NCBI RefSeq assembly: GCF_015694345.1
Contig: NZ_JADQDC010000008.1
Location: 62,001-126,000 of the forward strand
DNA: 64,000 nt
Direction: 5' to 3'
Origin: Novosphingobium jiangmenense
GTDB lineage: Bacteria > Pseudomonadota > Alphaproteobacteria > Sphingomonadales > Sphingomonadaceae
The translations under genes were made by a program, and so were the position numbers. Each line of letters starts with the position of its first letter. Position 1 is the stretch's first letter. The notes below the pieces were generated by a model, which was not told the origin of the DNA, did no database searches, and was given only the letters and a program-made list of their open reading frames with translations. Shown one piece after another: positions 26,647-36,371 of this stretch.

Positions 26647-28160
26647 TCGCCGTGTCCTTCTGGAAGGGTGAAGTTGGTCTCGCTGCGATCCATGCCGCCT
26701 TCATCATCGGGCGCAGTCAGGACGAAGGCGAATTCGCCGTAGCCCCGTTCGCGATGCCCTTCGCCGTGTTCGCGGTGGCGTTCGCCACGTTCTTCGGGGC
26801 GCTGATCCACAACGTAGATTCGCAGGCGCTGCGTGGTATCGGCAGGGACGCGGAACGTGAGGTCGCGCTTGGCGGCGGCAGCGTCCATCTCGTCGGTGAA
26901 CATGGCCGCGCCTTCGAGGCCTTCGAGAGCGACGCGGAAAGTGCGCGGGCGCTCTTCCATGTTGCGCAGCTTGATCGTGTAGGCATTGCGGACCGTGCCG
27001 TCCGACAGCATCACGAATTCAGGGTTGCGGTCCTTGGCGACCGAGATGTCGAGCCGGGCACGCTGGCCGAGCATGAACAGCATGGCTGCACCGATCGCCG
27101 ACCATACGCCGAGGTAGATCAGCGTGCGCGGGCGGAAGATGGTCTTGAGGACCGGGGTCGATTCCTCGCCCTTCTTCTCCTTCTCGGCATCGACCAGCGT
27201 GCAGTAGTCGATCAGGCCACGTGGGCGGCCGACGTCGGCCATGGCCTTGTCGCAGGCGTCGATGCAGAGGGCGCAAGTGATGCAGCCGATCTGCGGTCCT
27301 TCGCGAATGTCGATGCCGGTGGGGCAGACCGCGACGCACTGCATGCAGTCGATGCAATCGCCCAGCGGAGTGGCCGCCTTGACCGCGCTCTTGACCGAGC
27401 CGCGCGGTTCGCCGCGCCAGTCCTTGTAGGTGACGATCAGGCTCTTCTCGTCGAGCATCGCAGTCTGGATGCGCGGCCAGGGGCACATGTAGACGCAGAC
27501 CTGCTCGCGCATGAAGCCGCCGAAGATGAACGTGGTCATCGTCAGGATGAAGGTGGTGCCATAGGCGACCGGATCGGCAGCGCCGGTCCAGAAGTCGTAC
27601 TGCAACGTCGGCGCGTCGGCGAAGTAGAAGATCCACGCGCCGCCGGTGGCGAAGCTGATCAAGAGGTAGATCGTCCACTTGAGCGCGCGCTTGCCGATCT
27701 TCGATGCGGTCCACGGTGCCTTCTGCAGGCGCAGCTGGGCGTTGCGGTCACCGTCGATAAGGCGGTCAACGTGCTGGAACAGGTCGGTCCACACCGTCTG
27801 CGGGCAGGCATAGCCGCACCAGGCGCGCCCGACCGCCGAGGTTACGAGGAACAGGCCGATGCCCGCCATGATCAGCAGGCCGGCCACGAAGTAGAATTCG
27901 TGCGGCCAGATTTCGATGTCGAACATGAAGAACCGGCGGTGCGCCAGATCGATCAGCACCGCCTGGTTCGGGGCATAGGGGCCGCGGTCCCAGCGGATCC
28001 ACGGCGTGCCCCAGTAGATGCCCAGGCACACGATCATGACCAGCCACTTGAAGCGGCGGAATGGTCCGTTGATGGCCTTCGGGAAAACGCCTTTCCGCTT
28101 TTCGTAGAGGCCGATTTCGTTCGAGTGGTCCGCGCTGAGTTTGGGATCGTGCGCAGTCAT
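26643..28160 (-). CDS. ccoG: CcoG, Fe-S cupric reductase-type accessory protein
   Basis: The 505-residue membrane protein (RdxA/FixG family) has several helices in its first half. One carries WCGYACPQTVW. Two ferredoxin-type clusters follow: CIDCMQCVAVCPTG and CITCALCIDACD. A C-terminal periplasmic Ig-like domain comes last. Work on the family shows Cu(II) reduction feeding CcoI. The ATG start gives MTAHDPKLSADHS and lies 23 bp after ccoP. Longer open frame upstream overlaps ccoP and is not used. Confidence 0.93.
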   Translation of the reverse strand: MTAHDPKLSADHSNEIGLYEKRKGVFPKAINGPFRRFKWLVMIVCLGIYWGTPWIRWDRGPYAPNQAVLIDLAHRRFFMFDIEIWPHEFYFVAGLLIMAGIGLFLVTSAVGRAWCGYACPQTVWTDLFQHVDRLIDGDRNAQLRLQKAPWTASKIGKRALKWTIYLLISFATGGAWIFYFADAPTLQYDFWTGAADPVAYGTTFILTMTTFIFGGFMREQVCVYMCPWPRIQTAMLDEKSLIVTYKDWRGEPRGSVKSAVKAATPLGDCIDCMQCVAVCPTGIDIREGPQIGCITCALCIDACDKAMADVGRPRGLIDYCTLVDAEKEKKGEESTPVLKTIFRPRTLIYLGVWSAIGAAMLFMLGQRARLDISVAKDRNPEFVMLSDGTVRNAYTIKLRNMEERPRTFRVALEGLEGAAMFTDEMDAAAAKRDLTFRVPADTTQRLRIYVVDQRPEERGERHREHGEGHRERGYGEFAFVLTAPDDEGGMDRSETNFTLPEGHGE

Positions 28161-28183
28161 GACCGTGTTGTCCTGTCTTCGGG

Positions 28184-29107
28184 TTATTTGGCGGCAGCAG
28201 GGGCTGCAGCAGCTTCGGGAGCGGCAGGAGCAGGTGCTTCCTCGCCGCCACCCAGCGAGTGGACGTAAGTTGCCAGCATCTTGACCGTGACCGGATCGAG
28301 ACGCGCGCCCCACGCAGGCATCACGCCGTAGCGGGCATTGGTCACCGTCTGGGTCAGCGCCTTGCGGTCACCGCCGTAGAGCCAGATCGCGTCGGCGAGC
28401 TTGGGCGCCCCCACGGCGCGGCTCCCTTCGCCATTGGCACCGTGGCAGGCCACGCAGTTGGCGGCGAAGATTTCCGCACCGCGCTGCGAGGAGCCGCTCG
28501 GCTTTTCCTGGCCGCTGATCACGCGGACGTGGCTGACCACGTCCTGCACCTGCGCCGGAGTCAGGATGCCATCGCGCCCGAAAGCCGGCATCTGGCTCAT
28601 GCGGGTGGCGTCGTCGCCGGGCTGTCGCACGCCGTGCATCAGGGTCTGGTGGATCGTGGCGACATCGCCGCCCCACAGCCAGTCATCGTCGTTAAGGTTG
28701 GGATAGCCGGCGCTGCCAGCTGCACCATTGCCGTGGCACTGGATGCAGTTGACCTTGAACGCGGCGCGGCCACCGTCGATCGCGGCGCGGCGCAGGCGGG
28801 GATCGGCGGCGATCTGTTCGATCGACGCCTTGTCGAGCTCGGCCATGAGACCGGCCTTGCGGGCGGCTTCGGCCTTCATCTCCTGATCGAGCTGGCCACG
28901 GCTGGTCCAGCCGAAGGTGCCTGCCGTTGCCTTGTCGATCATCGGCCAGGCCGGATAGACCACGCAATAGGCGATGGAGAACGCGATGCAGGCGTAGAAG
29001 CTCCACAGCCACCAGCGGGGCAGCGGATTGTTCAGTTCCTCGATGCCATCCCATTCGTGGCCGACGGTTTCGACGCCGGTTGCGTCGTCAATTCTCTGAT
29101 TAGACAT
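28184..29107 (-). CDS. ccoP: cbb3-type cytochrome c oxidase subunit III (di-haem)
   Basis: This 307-residue protein has a membrane helix near residues 30-55 (LWSFYACIAFSIAYCVVYP), then two cytochrome c domains with CIQCH and CVACH. It takes electrons from soluble cytochrome c or bc1 and passes them to CcoO. The C-terminal 20 residues are Ala/Pro-rich. It overlaps ccoQ by 8 bp. Confidence 0.95.
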   Translation of the reverse strand: MSNQRIDDATGVETVGHEWDGIEELNNPLPRWWLWSFYACIAFSIAYCVVYPAWPMIDKATAGTFGWTSRGQLDQEMKAEAARKAGLMAELDKASIEQIAADPRLRRAAIDGGRAAFKVNCIQCHGNGAAGSAGYPNLNDDDWLWGGDVATIHQTLMHGVRQPGDDATRMSQMPAFGRDGILTPAQVQDVVSHVRVISGQEKPSGSSQRGAEIFAANCVACHGANGEGSRAVGAPKLADAIWLYGGDRKALTQTVTNARYGVMPAWGARLDPVTVKMLATYVHSLGGGEEAPAPAAPEAAAAPAAAK

Positions 29108-29270
29108 CGTCTTCGTCCTTGAAGATCGAGTTCGCGACTTCGCGGTTCAGCGGCTTGGCGCCGGGACGGAATGGCCAGAGGCACAGCCCCAGGAAAATTC
29201 CGGTCATGACCACGAGACCCCAGCTGTCAGCGAGGTGCCGCAGCATGTCGTAGGTGGAGTGGGTGCTCAT
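29100..29270 (-). CDS. ccoQ: cbb3-type oxidase subunit CcoQ
   Basis: This 56-residue single-helix protein reads [20 protein letters not shown] at its start, followed by a helix ending in [11 protein letters not shown]. The WPFRPGAK motif just after the helix is typical of CcoQ/FixQ. It stabilises CcoP in the complex. It overlaps ccoO by 4 bp and ccoP by 8 bp. Confidence 0.92.
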   Translation of the reverse strand: MSTHSTYDMLRHLADSWGLVVMTGIFLGLCLWPFRPGAKPLNREVANSIFKDEDDV

Positions 29271-30016
29271 CGCCCCTTCTCCTTCGCGAGCTTCTCCTGC
29301 GCCGCCGGAGCGTTCACATCGACCAGCGTGCCGAGCATCTGGAGATAGGCGACGAGCGCGTCCATCTCGGTCAGACGGGTCGGATCGCCGTCGAAGTCAC
29401 GCGCCTGCGCCTTGGGGTAGCGCTTGAGCAGATCGCTGGCGTCGGCATTCGGGTCGGCCTGGGTCTTGAGGTCCTCGTTGGCCTTCTCGATGTCGGTCTT
29501 CGAATAGGGCACGCCGACCTGGTAGAGCGTGCGCAGTTCGGCCGTCATGTCGCCCGGGTTGAGGTCATGCTCGGCAAGGTGCGCGTAGGTCGGCATGATC
29601 GATTCCGGCACCACGGCGCGCGGATCTTTCAGGTGCTGGACGTGCCATTCGTCGGAGTAGCGATTGCCGACGCGGGCAAGGTCCGGCCCGGTACGCTTCG
29701 AGCCCCACTGGAACGGATGGTCGTACATCGATTCAGCGGCCAGACTGTAGTGGCCATAGCGTTCGACCTCGTCACGGAACGGACGGATCATCTGGCTGTG
29801 GCAGACATAGCAGCCCTCGCGGACATAGATGTCGCGTCCGGCCTGCTCGAGCGGGGTGTAGGGGCGCATGCCGTCCACCTTCTCGATCGTGTTGTCGATC
29901 CAGAACAGCGGGGCGATCTCGACGATGCCGCCCACAGTCACCGCAGCGAAGGCCGCGATGCCGAGGAGAGTCACGTTGCGCTCCAGTTTCTTGTGCTTTT
30001 CCACGATGGTGGTCAT
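29267..30016 (-). CDS. ccoO: cbb3-type cytochrome c oxidase subunit II (mono-haem)
   Basis: The 249-residue protein is anchored by an N-terminal helix ([20 protein letters not shown]) and carries one haem c at CYVCH. The surrounding [20 protein letters not shown] is highly conserved in CcoO, and a distal PTYAHL-type Met region supplies the second ligand. It passes electrons from CcoP to CcoN. The gap to ccoN is 24 bp. Confidence 0.95.
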   Translation of the reverse strand: MTTIVEKHKKLERNVTLLGIAAFAAVTVGGIVEIAPLFWIDNTIEKVDGMRPYTPLEQAGRDIYVREGCYVCHSQMIRPFRDEVERYGHYSLAAESMYDHPFQWGSKRTGPDLARVGNRYSDEWHVQHLKDPRAVVPESIMPTYAHLAEHDLNPGDMTAELRTLYQVGVPYSKTDIEKANEDLKTQADPNADASDLLKRYPKAQARDFDGDPTRLTEMDALVAYLQMLGTLVDVNAPAAQEKLAKEKGR

Positions 30017-30040
30017 GGGATTTTCTCCGGATGCGTCTGA

Positions 30041-31687
30041 TCAGGCCACGGCGGGCGCGGTGAGGATCGGACGGTCCTTTTCGGGATCGTAGGCGGCGTC
30101 GCTCATCGCGGCCTCGTCACGCTGGTGACCGAGGATCGTGCGCCAGACGTTGATCGTCATGATCACCGCCCCTGCCAGGTAGAGCAGGCCACCGAAAGCG
30201 CGCAGGAAGAACATCGGCTTCAGCGCGAGGACGGTTTCGGCAAAGCTGTTCACCAGATAGCCGTCAGCGCCGTATTCGCGCCACATAAGGCCCTGGGTGA
30301 TGCCTGCCACCCACATCGAGGCGGCGTAGAACACGATGCCCACGGTCGCGAGCCAGAAGTGCCAGTTCACCATGCGCAAGCTGTACAGGCGCTCGCGGTT
30401 CCAGAGGCGCGGGACGAGGTAGTAGACTGCGGCGAAGGTGATCATGCCGTTCCAGCCGAGAGCGCCGGAGTGGACGTGGCCGATGGTCCAGTCGGTATAG
30501 TGCGACAGGCTGTTGACCGACTTGATCGACATCATCGGGCCTTCGAAGGTGCTCATGCCGTAGAAGGCGAGCGCCATGACCATCATGCGGATGATCGGAT
30601 CGGTACGGACCTTGTCCCAGGCGCCGTTCAGCGTCATCAGGCCGTTGATCATGCCGCCCCAACTCGGCATCCACAGCATGACCGAGAAGACCATGCCCAG
30701 CGTCTGCGCCCAGTCGGGCAGCGCGGTGTAGTGGAGGTGGTGCGGACCTGCCCAGATGTAGAGGAAGATCAGCGCCCAGAAGTGGATGATCGACAGGCGG
30801 TAGGAATAGACCGGTCGCTCGGCCTGCTTCGGAACGAAGTAGTACATCATCGCCAGAAAGCCGGCGGTGAGGAAGAAGCCGACCGCGTTATGGCCGTACC
30901 ACCACTGCACCAGCGCGCCCTGGACGCCTGCGAAGATCGGGTAGCTGCGGCTGCCGACGAAGCTCACCGGCCAGTTCAGGTTGTTGACTATGTGCAGCAT
31001 CGCCACGGTGACGATGAACGACAGGTAGAACCAGTTGGCGACGTAGATGTGCGGTTCGGTGCGCTTGACGATCGTGCCGACGAAGACCGCGAGGTAGGCG
31101 ACCCAGACGATGGTCAGCCACAGGTCGACGTACCATTCGGGCTCGGCGTATTCCTTGCCCTGCGTGATGCCGAGCAGGTAGCCGGTGGCGGCCAGCACGA
31201 TGAACAGCTGGTATCCCCAGAACACGAAACGGGCGAGGCCGGGGAAGGCCAGCCTCGCCCGGCAAGTGCGCTGCACGACGTAGAACGACGTGGCGATCAG
31301 CGCGTTGCCTCCGAAAGCGAAGATGACCGCAGAAGTGTGCAGCGGGCGCAGGCGACCGAACGCGGTCCATTCCAGACCGAGGTTCAGTGCCGGCAGCGCC
31401 AGCTGCAGGGCAATGAACAGCCCTGCGAGGAACCCGGCCATGCCCCAGAAAACCGTCGCGATCACGCCCCAGCGGATCACGTCGTCGTCATAGCGGCCCT
31501 GGTCGGGGGCCATGATGGCCTTGGAGAGGTCGAGTCCGCGCAGCGTGACGACCAGCCCGATGATGCAGGCCAGTGCCACTAGCCCCATATGGATTGCGAA
31601 ACCCGTGTCGACGGCTGCGGCGCAGGCGGCGACGGCGATAAGGAGCGCAACGAGCCAGAGGCCCGAGCGCGATAGTGCCGATTCCAT
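30041..31687 (-). CDS. ccoN: cbb3-type cytochrome c oxidase catalytic subunit
   Basis: The 548-residue protein has 12 or more hydrophobic helices and holds haem b, haem b3 and CuB, reducing oxygen with proton pumping. [12 protein letters not shown] and [13 protein letters not shown] are the His-rich metal-site helices of the C-type haem-copper oxidases. The ATG at 31687 follows a GGAAGGGAAGG site. A longer open frame upstream has no support. It is the first gene of a ten-gene operon and has an FNR-type box 62 bp upstream. Confidence 0.95.
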   Translation of the reverse strand: MESALSRSGLWLVALLIAVAACAAAVDTGFAIHMGLVALACIIGLVVTLRGLDLSKAIMAPDQGRYDDDVIRWGVIATVFWGMAGFLAGLFIALQLALPALNLGLEWTAFGRLRPLHTSAVIFAFGGNALIATSFYVVQRTCRARLAFPGLARFVFWGYQLFIVLAATGYLLGITQGKEYAEPEWYVDLWLTIVWVAYLAVFVGTIVKRTEPHIYVANWFYLSFIVTVAMLHIVNNLNWPVSFVGSRSYPIFAGVQGALVQWWYGHNAVGFFLTAGFLAMMYYFVPKQAERPVYSYRLSIIHFWALIFLYIWAGPHHLHYTALPDWAQTLGMVFSVMLWMPSWGGMINGLMTLNGAWDKVRTDPIIRMMVMALAFYGMSTFEGPMMSIKSVNSLSHYTDWTIGHVHSGALGWNGMITFAAVYYLVPRLWNRERLYSLRMVNWHFWLATVGIVFYAASMWVAGITQGLMWREYGADGYLVNSFAETVLALKPMFFLRAFGGLLYLAGAVIMTINVWRTILGHQRDEAAMSDAAYDPEKDRPILTAPAVA

Positions 31688-31748
31688 GGAGCCTTCCCTT
31701 CCATGAGTGATGTGCATGTCGCGCTGCACCCACTGGCGGGAAGGAACA

Positions 31749-31762
31749 TTGATCGGAGTCAA
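31749..31762. promoter_or_regulatory. FNR/FixK-type box upstream of ccoN
   Basis: TTGATCGGAGTCAA matches the FNR consensus TTGAT-N4-ATCAA at all but one base, with both half-sites complete. It is 62 bp upstream of the ccoN ATG, a position typical for activation. The fnr-like gene at 35421-36116 is the likely regulator. The ccoN control is an inference from the site. Confidence 0.8.
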
Positions 31763-31813
31763 ATCGCGCGAAATCAGCCTCATACTTTGGTCGTAGATGC
31801 CGATTTCGCATTT

Positions 31814-31827
31814 TTGAGTTTCGTCAA
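31814..31827. promoter_or_regulatory. Weaker FNR-like box upstream of ompW
   Basis: TTGAGTTTCGTCAA has the same 5-4-5 layout. One half-site is exact (GTCAA) and the other has G in place of C or T (TTGAG). It lies 95 bp upstream of the ompW ATG in the divergent intergenic region shared with ccoN. Confidence 0.45.
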
Positions 31828-31922
31828 TGTGCAGCGATTCGGTGCGGTGCATCAGGATGGACGAGCCGCGGAGGATCTGGGGCCAGCGAGGGGCTGGCCA
31901 TCCGCGGTGCAGGACAAGACCG

Positions 31923-32609
31923 ATGAAGAAGCTGATTACCGCAGCCCTGCCCGCCATGCTTGCAGCCGTTGCACTGGCACCCGCCCCCGCAATGGCGGGT
32001 TCGGCCGAGGGCAAGCTGCAGGTCAAGGTGCTCGGCACCGGCGTGCTGCCCGACGGCAAGATCGTCGCAGTAAAGAACGACCCGCTCGCCCTGACCACCG
32101 GCGCACAGACCAAGGCCAACGACAACTACGTCCCGACGCTGGCGGTGGAATACTTCCTCACCCCGAACGTCTCGGCCGAGACCATCTGCTGCTTCACCCA
32201 GCACCACGTCAGCGGCGTCGGCGCCCTCGCCCCCGCGACGAACATCGTCGATCACGTGCTGGTCCTGCCTGCCACGCTGACGCTGAAGTACCACCTGCCG
32301 CTCGGCAAGGGCATCAAGCCCTATGTCGGCGCCGGTCCGTCGCTGTTCCTGATCTTCGGCGAAAAGCCGGGTTCGAGCATCACCGGCCTGGGCGTGACCA
32401 AGGTCAAGATGTCGAACAATGTCGGCTTTGCACTGCAGGCAGGCGTCGACGTCGCGCTCAACGACAAGGGCCTCGGCCTGAGCATCGATGCCAAGAAGTA
32501 CTTCCAGGATACCAACGCGCATTTCTACGCCGGGAACACGGAAGTCCTGACCACCAAGCACTCGCTTGACCCGTGGGTGCTGAGCGCAGGCGTCGCCTAC
32601 CGCTTCTGA
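31923..32609 (+). CDS. ompW: OmpW-family outer-membrane protein
   Basis: The 228-residue protein has a signal peptide ([25 protein letters not shown]) and an eight-strand beta-barrel pattern. [17 protein letters not shown] opens the barrel. [26 protein letters not shown] is the most typical OmpW segment. The chain ends in the aromatic residue F of YRF, as outer-membrane proteins do. OmpW proteins form small channels for hydrophobic compounds and are often induced without oxygen, which fits the FNR-like boxes it shares with ccoN. Confidence 0.9.
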   Translation: MKKLITAALPAMLAAVALAPAPAMAGSAEGKLQVKVLGTGVLPDGKIVAVKNDPLALTTGAQTKANDNYVPTLAVEYFLTPNVSAETICCFTQHHVSGVGALAPATNIVDHVLVLPATLTLKYHLPLGKGIKPYVGAGPSLFLIFGEKPGSSITGLGVTKVKMSNNVGFALQAGVDVALNDKGLGLSIDAKKYFQDTNAHFYAGNTEVLTTKHSLDPWVLSAGVAYRF

Positions 32610-32659
32610 CGAAATCCCCTTCCCGTCCGGCACCCCCCACGCGTGCCGGACCCGGGGAC

Positions 32660-32721
32660 GGCGGGCAGGAAATCACGAGGTTCTGGGATCGCCTCGCTGG
32701 TTTCCTGCCCGCCACTTTTTT
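32660..32721 (+). terminator. Rho-independent-type terminator after ompW
   Basis: GGCGGGCAGGAAA (32660-32672) pairs perfectly with TTTCCTGCCCGCC (32701-32713). A nested CGAGG/CCTCG stem sits in the loop. The stem is followed by AC and six T. The 312-bp gap from 32610 to 32921 otherwise holds the promoter region of the next gene, in which I see no clear box. Confidence 0.8.
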
Positions 32722-32921
32722 GTTTGCATGACTTACGAATCCGCATGTTTCGGGGGGTTACAACCCTGTTGCGCCGCAGCCACAGGTGTGGCCGAATAGC
32801 GGGAACTTCCCCAAAGCCTGATTGCGCCGAGCCGTTGCCCTGGCGCATGGGAACTGCAGCGCTTGTCAACGAACAGGTTGCCAGTGCAACTACAATTGCG
32901 CCATTTTGGGAGGATACAACA

Positions 32922-35342
32922 ATGGCTAACCCAGCCCGCATTCGCAGGATTCTGCTCTCGTCGGTCGCCTCGCTGGTGATCGCGACCCCCGCCCTCGCCC
33001 AATCCGCCGATGATGCCCAGGCCGAAGACGCCGGCACCGGCAACGAGATCGTCGTGACCGCCACCAAGCGCGCGCAGACGATTCAGGAAGTGCCGTTCTC
33101 GGTCAACGCCCAGACCGCTGCCGACATCGAGAAGACCGGCGCCACCTCGATCGAGGACATCTCGCGCTCGGTCGCCGGCCTCACCGTCCAGAACCTCGGG
33201 CCCGGCCAGAGCCAGGTCTCGGTACGCGGCGTTTCCGCAGGCCAGATCGTCCGCGACCAGCCGGGCGTGAAGGAACAGGTCGGCATCTATCTCGACGAAT
33301 CCGTCACCTCGCTGTCGCTGTTCACGCCGGACTTCGACCTGTTCGACCTCAACCGCGTCGAAACGCTGCGCGGCCCGCAGGGCACGCTGTTCGGTTCGGG
33401 TTCAGTCGGCGGCACCGTCCGCTACATCACCAACCAGCCGAAGCTTGGCGCAACCGAGGGCCAGGTCGCGGCTGACGTCAACGTGCTCGACGGCGGCGAT
33501 GTCGGCTATTCGGCCAAGGGCGCGGTCAACGTGCCGCTGGGCGAAAACGCCGCGCTGCGCGTGGTCGGCTATGGCGAGCACTTCGCCGGCTTCATCAACG
33601 CGGTTGGCCCGGCTGCCGGCAAGAACATCAACGATGGCGAGCGCTACGGCGTGCGCGCCGCGATGCTGTTCGAGCCCGTCGCTGGCGTGAAGATCACCCC
33701 GCGCATCGTCTATCAGGACATCAAGACCAACGGCTTCAACCGCGCCGACGTCTACAATCTCTACCAGAGCCCGCTGGCTGGCGCCGCTCCGCTGCCGGAG
33801 AACACGCAGTACCTGAAGCTGCGCGAAGGCTTCCGCGACAAGACCACTCTTGCTGACCTGACGATCACCGCCCCGATCGCTGACACGATCGACGTGACCA
33901 GCGTGACCACCTACATCCACCGCGACATCCTCGTCAGCCGCGATGCCTCGGCGCTGACCGGTTCGGTATCGGTCTCGCCGTTCATCACCGCACTTGGCGC
34001 GGCTCCGGCGCTCGGCAACCTGCCGTCGAACCTTAAGGACGCCACCAAGCTCAAGACCTGGACGCAGGAACTGCGCCTCGCCTCGTCTGACAAGGGTCCG
34101 TTCCAGTGGGTGATCGGTGGCTTCTACAGCAAGATCGACCGCAAGTATGCCCAGCGCCTGCCCACCCCGGGCTATGACGCGCTGGTTGACGCAGCGCTCG
34201 GCGCAGGGGCATCGGCGGGTGCCGCCAACGGCTTCCCGCTGAACTCGCCGTACAACGCCGATATTCCTTATGACATCGAGCAGTTCGCCGCATTCGGCGA
34301 AGCCAGCTACAAGACCGGTGATTTCAAGCTCACCGCCGGTGGCCGCTACTACGATTTCAAGGAATCGCGCGACTTCATCTCGGGCGGCGTCTTCGCCAAC
34401 GGTGACCGCAACATCGGCGACAAGACCAAGAGCAACGGCTTCAACCCGCGCTTCATCGTCAGCTACCAGCCGAGCCGCGACCTTTCGGTCAATATCCAGG
34501 CCTCCAAGGGCTTCCGCCTTGGCGGCGTGAACGATCCGCTGAACATTCCGCTCTGCTCGGGCGGTGCGAACGGCCCGGATGCGCAGACCTACGGCAACCG
34601 TCCGAACTACAAGGACGAGAGCCTGTGGAACTACGAAGCGGGCGTGAAGCTCGCCAGCGGCCCGGTGACCTTCAATGCGGCGGCGTTCTACAACGACATC
34701 CGCAACCTTCAGGTCACCGCCGACGCCGGCAGCTGCTCCTCGCGCGTCGTCTTCAACGTGCCCAAGGCGCACACCGCGGGCGTGGAAGTCGAAATGGGTG
34801 CCGACCTCGGCATGGGCTTCTCGCTGGCGGTCAACGGATCGGTGATCGAATCGAAGTTCGACAGCGACGTGCGTGATGCAAGCGGCACGATCATTGCGGG
34901 CATCCGTGACGGCAACCGCCTGCCCACAGTGCCGAAGTTCCAGATGTCGGCCACCGCGGGCTACACCACGGAAGTCTCGAACGGCCTCGACTTCTCGGCC
35001 AACGCCAGCTTCCAGCACGTCGGCAACCGCTTCACCCAGCCTTCTGACCAGGAAGCAGGTGCGGGTACGTTCAGCAACTCGATCTTCTTCAATCCGACCA
35101 CGCTGGCCAATGGCACCGGAGCCTACAGCTTCGGTTCCTACCAGCTGCCCAGCTACAACCTCGTCAACATCTCGGCGGGGCTGAACTGGGAGAACGGGCT
35201 GTCGGTGCTGGTCTATGCCAACAACCTGTTCAACGAAACGCCGCTGCTCTCGCTCGACCGCGAACGCGGTGGCCGTGCCCGCCTCGGCTACAACGTCGGC
35301 ACGCCGCGCAAAATCGGCATGACCGTACGCAAATCGTTCTGA
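32922..35342 (+). CDS. TonB-dependent outer-membrane receptor
   Basis: This 806-residue protein has a signal peptide (MANPARIRRILLSSVASLVI... ending ALA-QS). Then comes a TonB box-like start and a plug domain (EIVVTATKRAQTIQEVPFSV, RGPQGTLFGSGSVGGTVRYIT). A 22-strand barrel runs to the C-terminal phenylalanine (VRKSF). It is the type common in sphingomonads. The substrate is unknown: no siderophore, sugar or aromatic genes adjoin it. The start has GGGAGGA 7 bp upstream. It stands alone between terminators. Confidence 0.92.
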   Translation: MANPARIRRILLSSVASLVIATPALAQSADDAQAEDAGTGNEIVVTATKRAQTIQEVPFSVNAQTAADIEKTGATSIEDISRSVAGLTVQNLGPGQSQVSVRGVSAGQIVRDQPGVKEQVGIYLDESVTSLSLFTPDFDLFDLNRVETLRGPQGTLFGSGSVGGTVRYITNQPKLGATEGQVAADVNVLDGGDVGYSAKGAVNVPLGENAALRVVGYGEHFAGFINAVGPAAGKNINDGERYGVRAAMLFEPVAGVKITPRIVYQDIKTNGFNRADVYNLYQSPLAGAAPLPENTQYLKLREGFRDKTTLADLTITAPIADTIDVTSVTTYIHRDILVSRDASALTGSVSVSPFITALGAAPALGNLPSNLKDATKLKTWTQELRLASSDKGPFQWVIGGFYSKIDRKYAQRLPTPGYDALVDAALGAGASAGAANGFPLNSPYNADIPYDIEQFAAFGEASYKTGDFKLTAGGRYYDFKESRDFISGGVFANGDRNIGDKTKSNGFNPRFIVSYQPSRDLSVNIQASKGFRLGGVNDPLNIPLCSGGANGPDAQTYGNRPNYKDESLWNYEAGVKLASGPVTFNAAAFYNDIRNLQVTADAGSCSSRVVFNVPKAHTAGVEVEMGADLGMGFSLAVNGSVIESKFDSDVRDASGTIIAGIRDGNRLPTVPKFQMSATAGYTTEVSNGLDFSANASFQHVGNRFTQPSDQEAGAGTFSNSIFFNPTTLANGTGAYSFGSYQLPSYNLVNISAGLNWENGLSVLVYANNLFNETPLLSLDRERGGRARLGYNVGTPRKIGMTVRKSF

Positions 35343-35361
35343 TCCTGCGGGATCGGACAGC

Positions 35362-35395
35362 AAAAAGGCCGGTCCCCTCGGGGGCCGGCCTTTTT
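35362..35395 (+). terminator. Rho-independent terminator after the TonB receptor gene
   Basis: AAAAAGGCCGGTCCC pairs with GGGGCCGGCCTTTTT around a CTCG loop, followed by the T-run. The flanking A-run and T-run make it usable from both strands, so it probably also ends the convergent fnr-like gene at 35421. Confidence 0.9.
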
Positions 35396-35420
35396 CATTG
35401 TCTGAATGACAGGTGCTGCT

Positions 35421-36116
35421 TCAGCCAGCGAGAGCAACCAGCGCGCCGCGGTTGAGGATCTCGACCTCGCGCCGGGAAGGCAGCTCGATCACGCCGTCGT
35501 TTTTGAGCTTGGTGAACTGACGGCTGACGGTCTCGATGGTGAGGCCCAGAACATCGGCCACCTGCTGGCGCGAAAACGGCAGCGAAAAGCGCCTGGCCGG
35601 TCCGAACGCAGGCGTGCAACCGGTTTCCGCCAGCCGGTCGGACATCTCGAGCAGGAACGTCGCGATCTTTTCGGACGCGTTCTTGCGGCCGAGCAGCATC
35701 ATCCACGACCGGGTGCGGTCAAGCTCTGCCAGGGTGCGTTCGAGCAGCTTGTGCTCGAGTTCGGGATGCTCACGCGCGAAGCGGTCAAAATCGTTGCGCG
35801 AGAACACGCAGACGCGGGCATCTGTCAGCGCAACGACGCTGGCGCTGCTGGTCTGGCCGAAGGGGCGACCGATGAAATCGGAAGGGTAGGCCACGCCGAC
35901 GATCTGCTCGCGACCGTCCTCGGTGCTTGTGGTGAGTTTGAGCACGCCCTCGATCACGTTGGCGACGAGCAGCGAGTCGTCGTCTTCCCAGATCAGAGGT
36001 TCGCCCGCAGTCACCGTACGGCGGCGCCCGATGGAATTGAGCGTTTCGATCTCGCGATTGTCGAGTCCGGCGCAGATGGCTCGATTGCGAACGACGCATG
36101 TATCACAAGAAGACAT
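35421..36116 (-). CDS. fnr: FNR-type oxygen-sensing regulator (CRP/FNR family)
   Basis: The 231-residue protein has an N-terminal cysteine cluster, Cys4, Cys7 and Cys15. A fourth cysteine is Cys103 in the cyclic-nucleotide-fold domain. Together they can hold an oxygen-labile 4Fe-4S cluster. The C-terminal helix-turn-helix reads QQVADVLGLTIETVSRQF, and its E-x-x-S-R recognition pattern is that of FNR, which binds TTGAT half-sites. The gene lies 4 kb from the cbb3 operon and boxes matching this specificity lie at 31749 and 36323. It is most like FnrN/FixK-type regulators of alphaproteobacteria. Confidence 0.92.
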   Translation of the reverse strand: MSSCDTCVVRNRAICAGLDNREIETLNSIGRRRTVTAGEPLIWEDDDSLLVANVIEGVLKLTTSTEDGREQIVGVAYPSDFIGRPFGQTSSASVVALTDARVCVFSRNDFDRFAREHPELEHKLLERTLAELDRTRSWMMLLGRKNASEKIATFLLEMSDRLAETGCTPAFGPARRFSLPFSRQQVADVLGLTIETVSRQFTKLKNDGVIELPSRREVEILNRGALVALAG

Positions 36117-36322
36117 GGCGCTTCGTTATCATTCCGGACCTTTTCGTTCAATTGGCGAAAAGATTTGGCGACAGGACTGTCCGTACCGGAAAAAAATGGG
36201 GCGGGCCGGAAAGCCGGACCGCCCGAGTTGGGGAGAAATCGCCGAAGCGGGCGGTGGGCCGGTGGGGGGCTTGCTTCCCGCTTCGTCGAAATCAGAACTA
36301 GGCGTAAGGCCGCGCACCCGCG

Positions 36323-36336
36323 TTGACGGATGTCAA
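36323..36336. promoter_or_regulatory. Symmetrical FNR-type box upstream of the fnr-like gene
   Basis: TTGACGGATGTCAA has perfect dyad half-sites TTGAC and GTCAA with 4-bp spacing. It is 207 bp upstream of the fnr ATG and 36 bp from the 3' end of the flavin reductase gene. It may serve autoregulation or an unlisted transcript in 36117-36371. Confidence 0.65.
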
Positions 36337-36371
36337 AAACGCAAACATTTTTTAGGGTCAGCGCGGTTAGA

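Noticed and set aside
26652..28268. A 538-residue plus-strand open frame opposite ccoG
   Set aside because: ccoG has two ferredoxin motifs and clear membrane helices, while the antisense frame is shadow coding rich in Asp, Arg and Ala.
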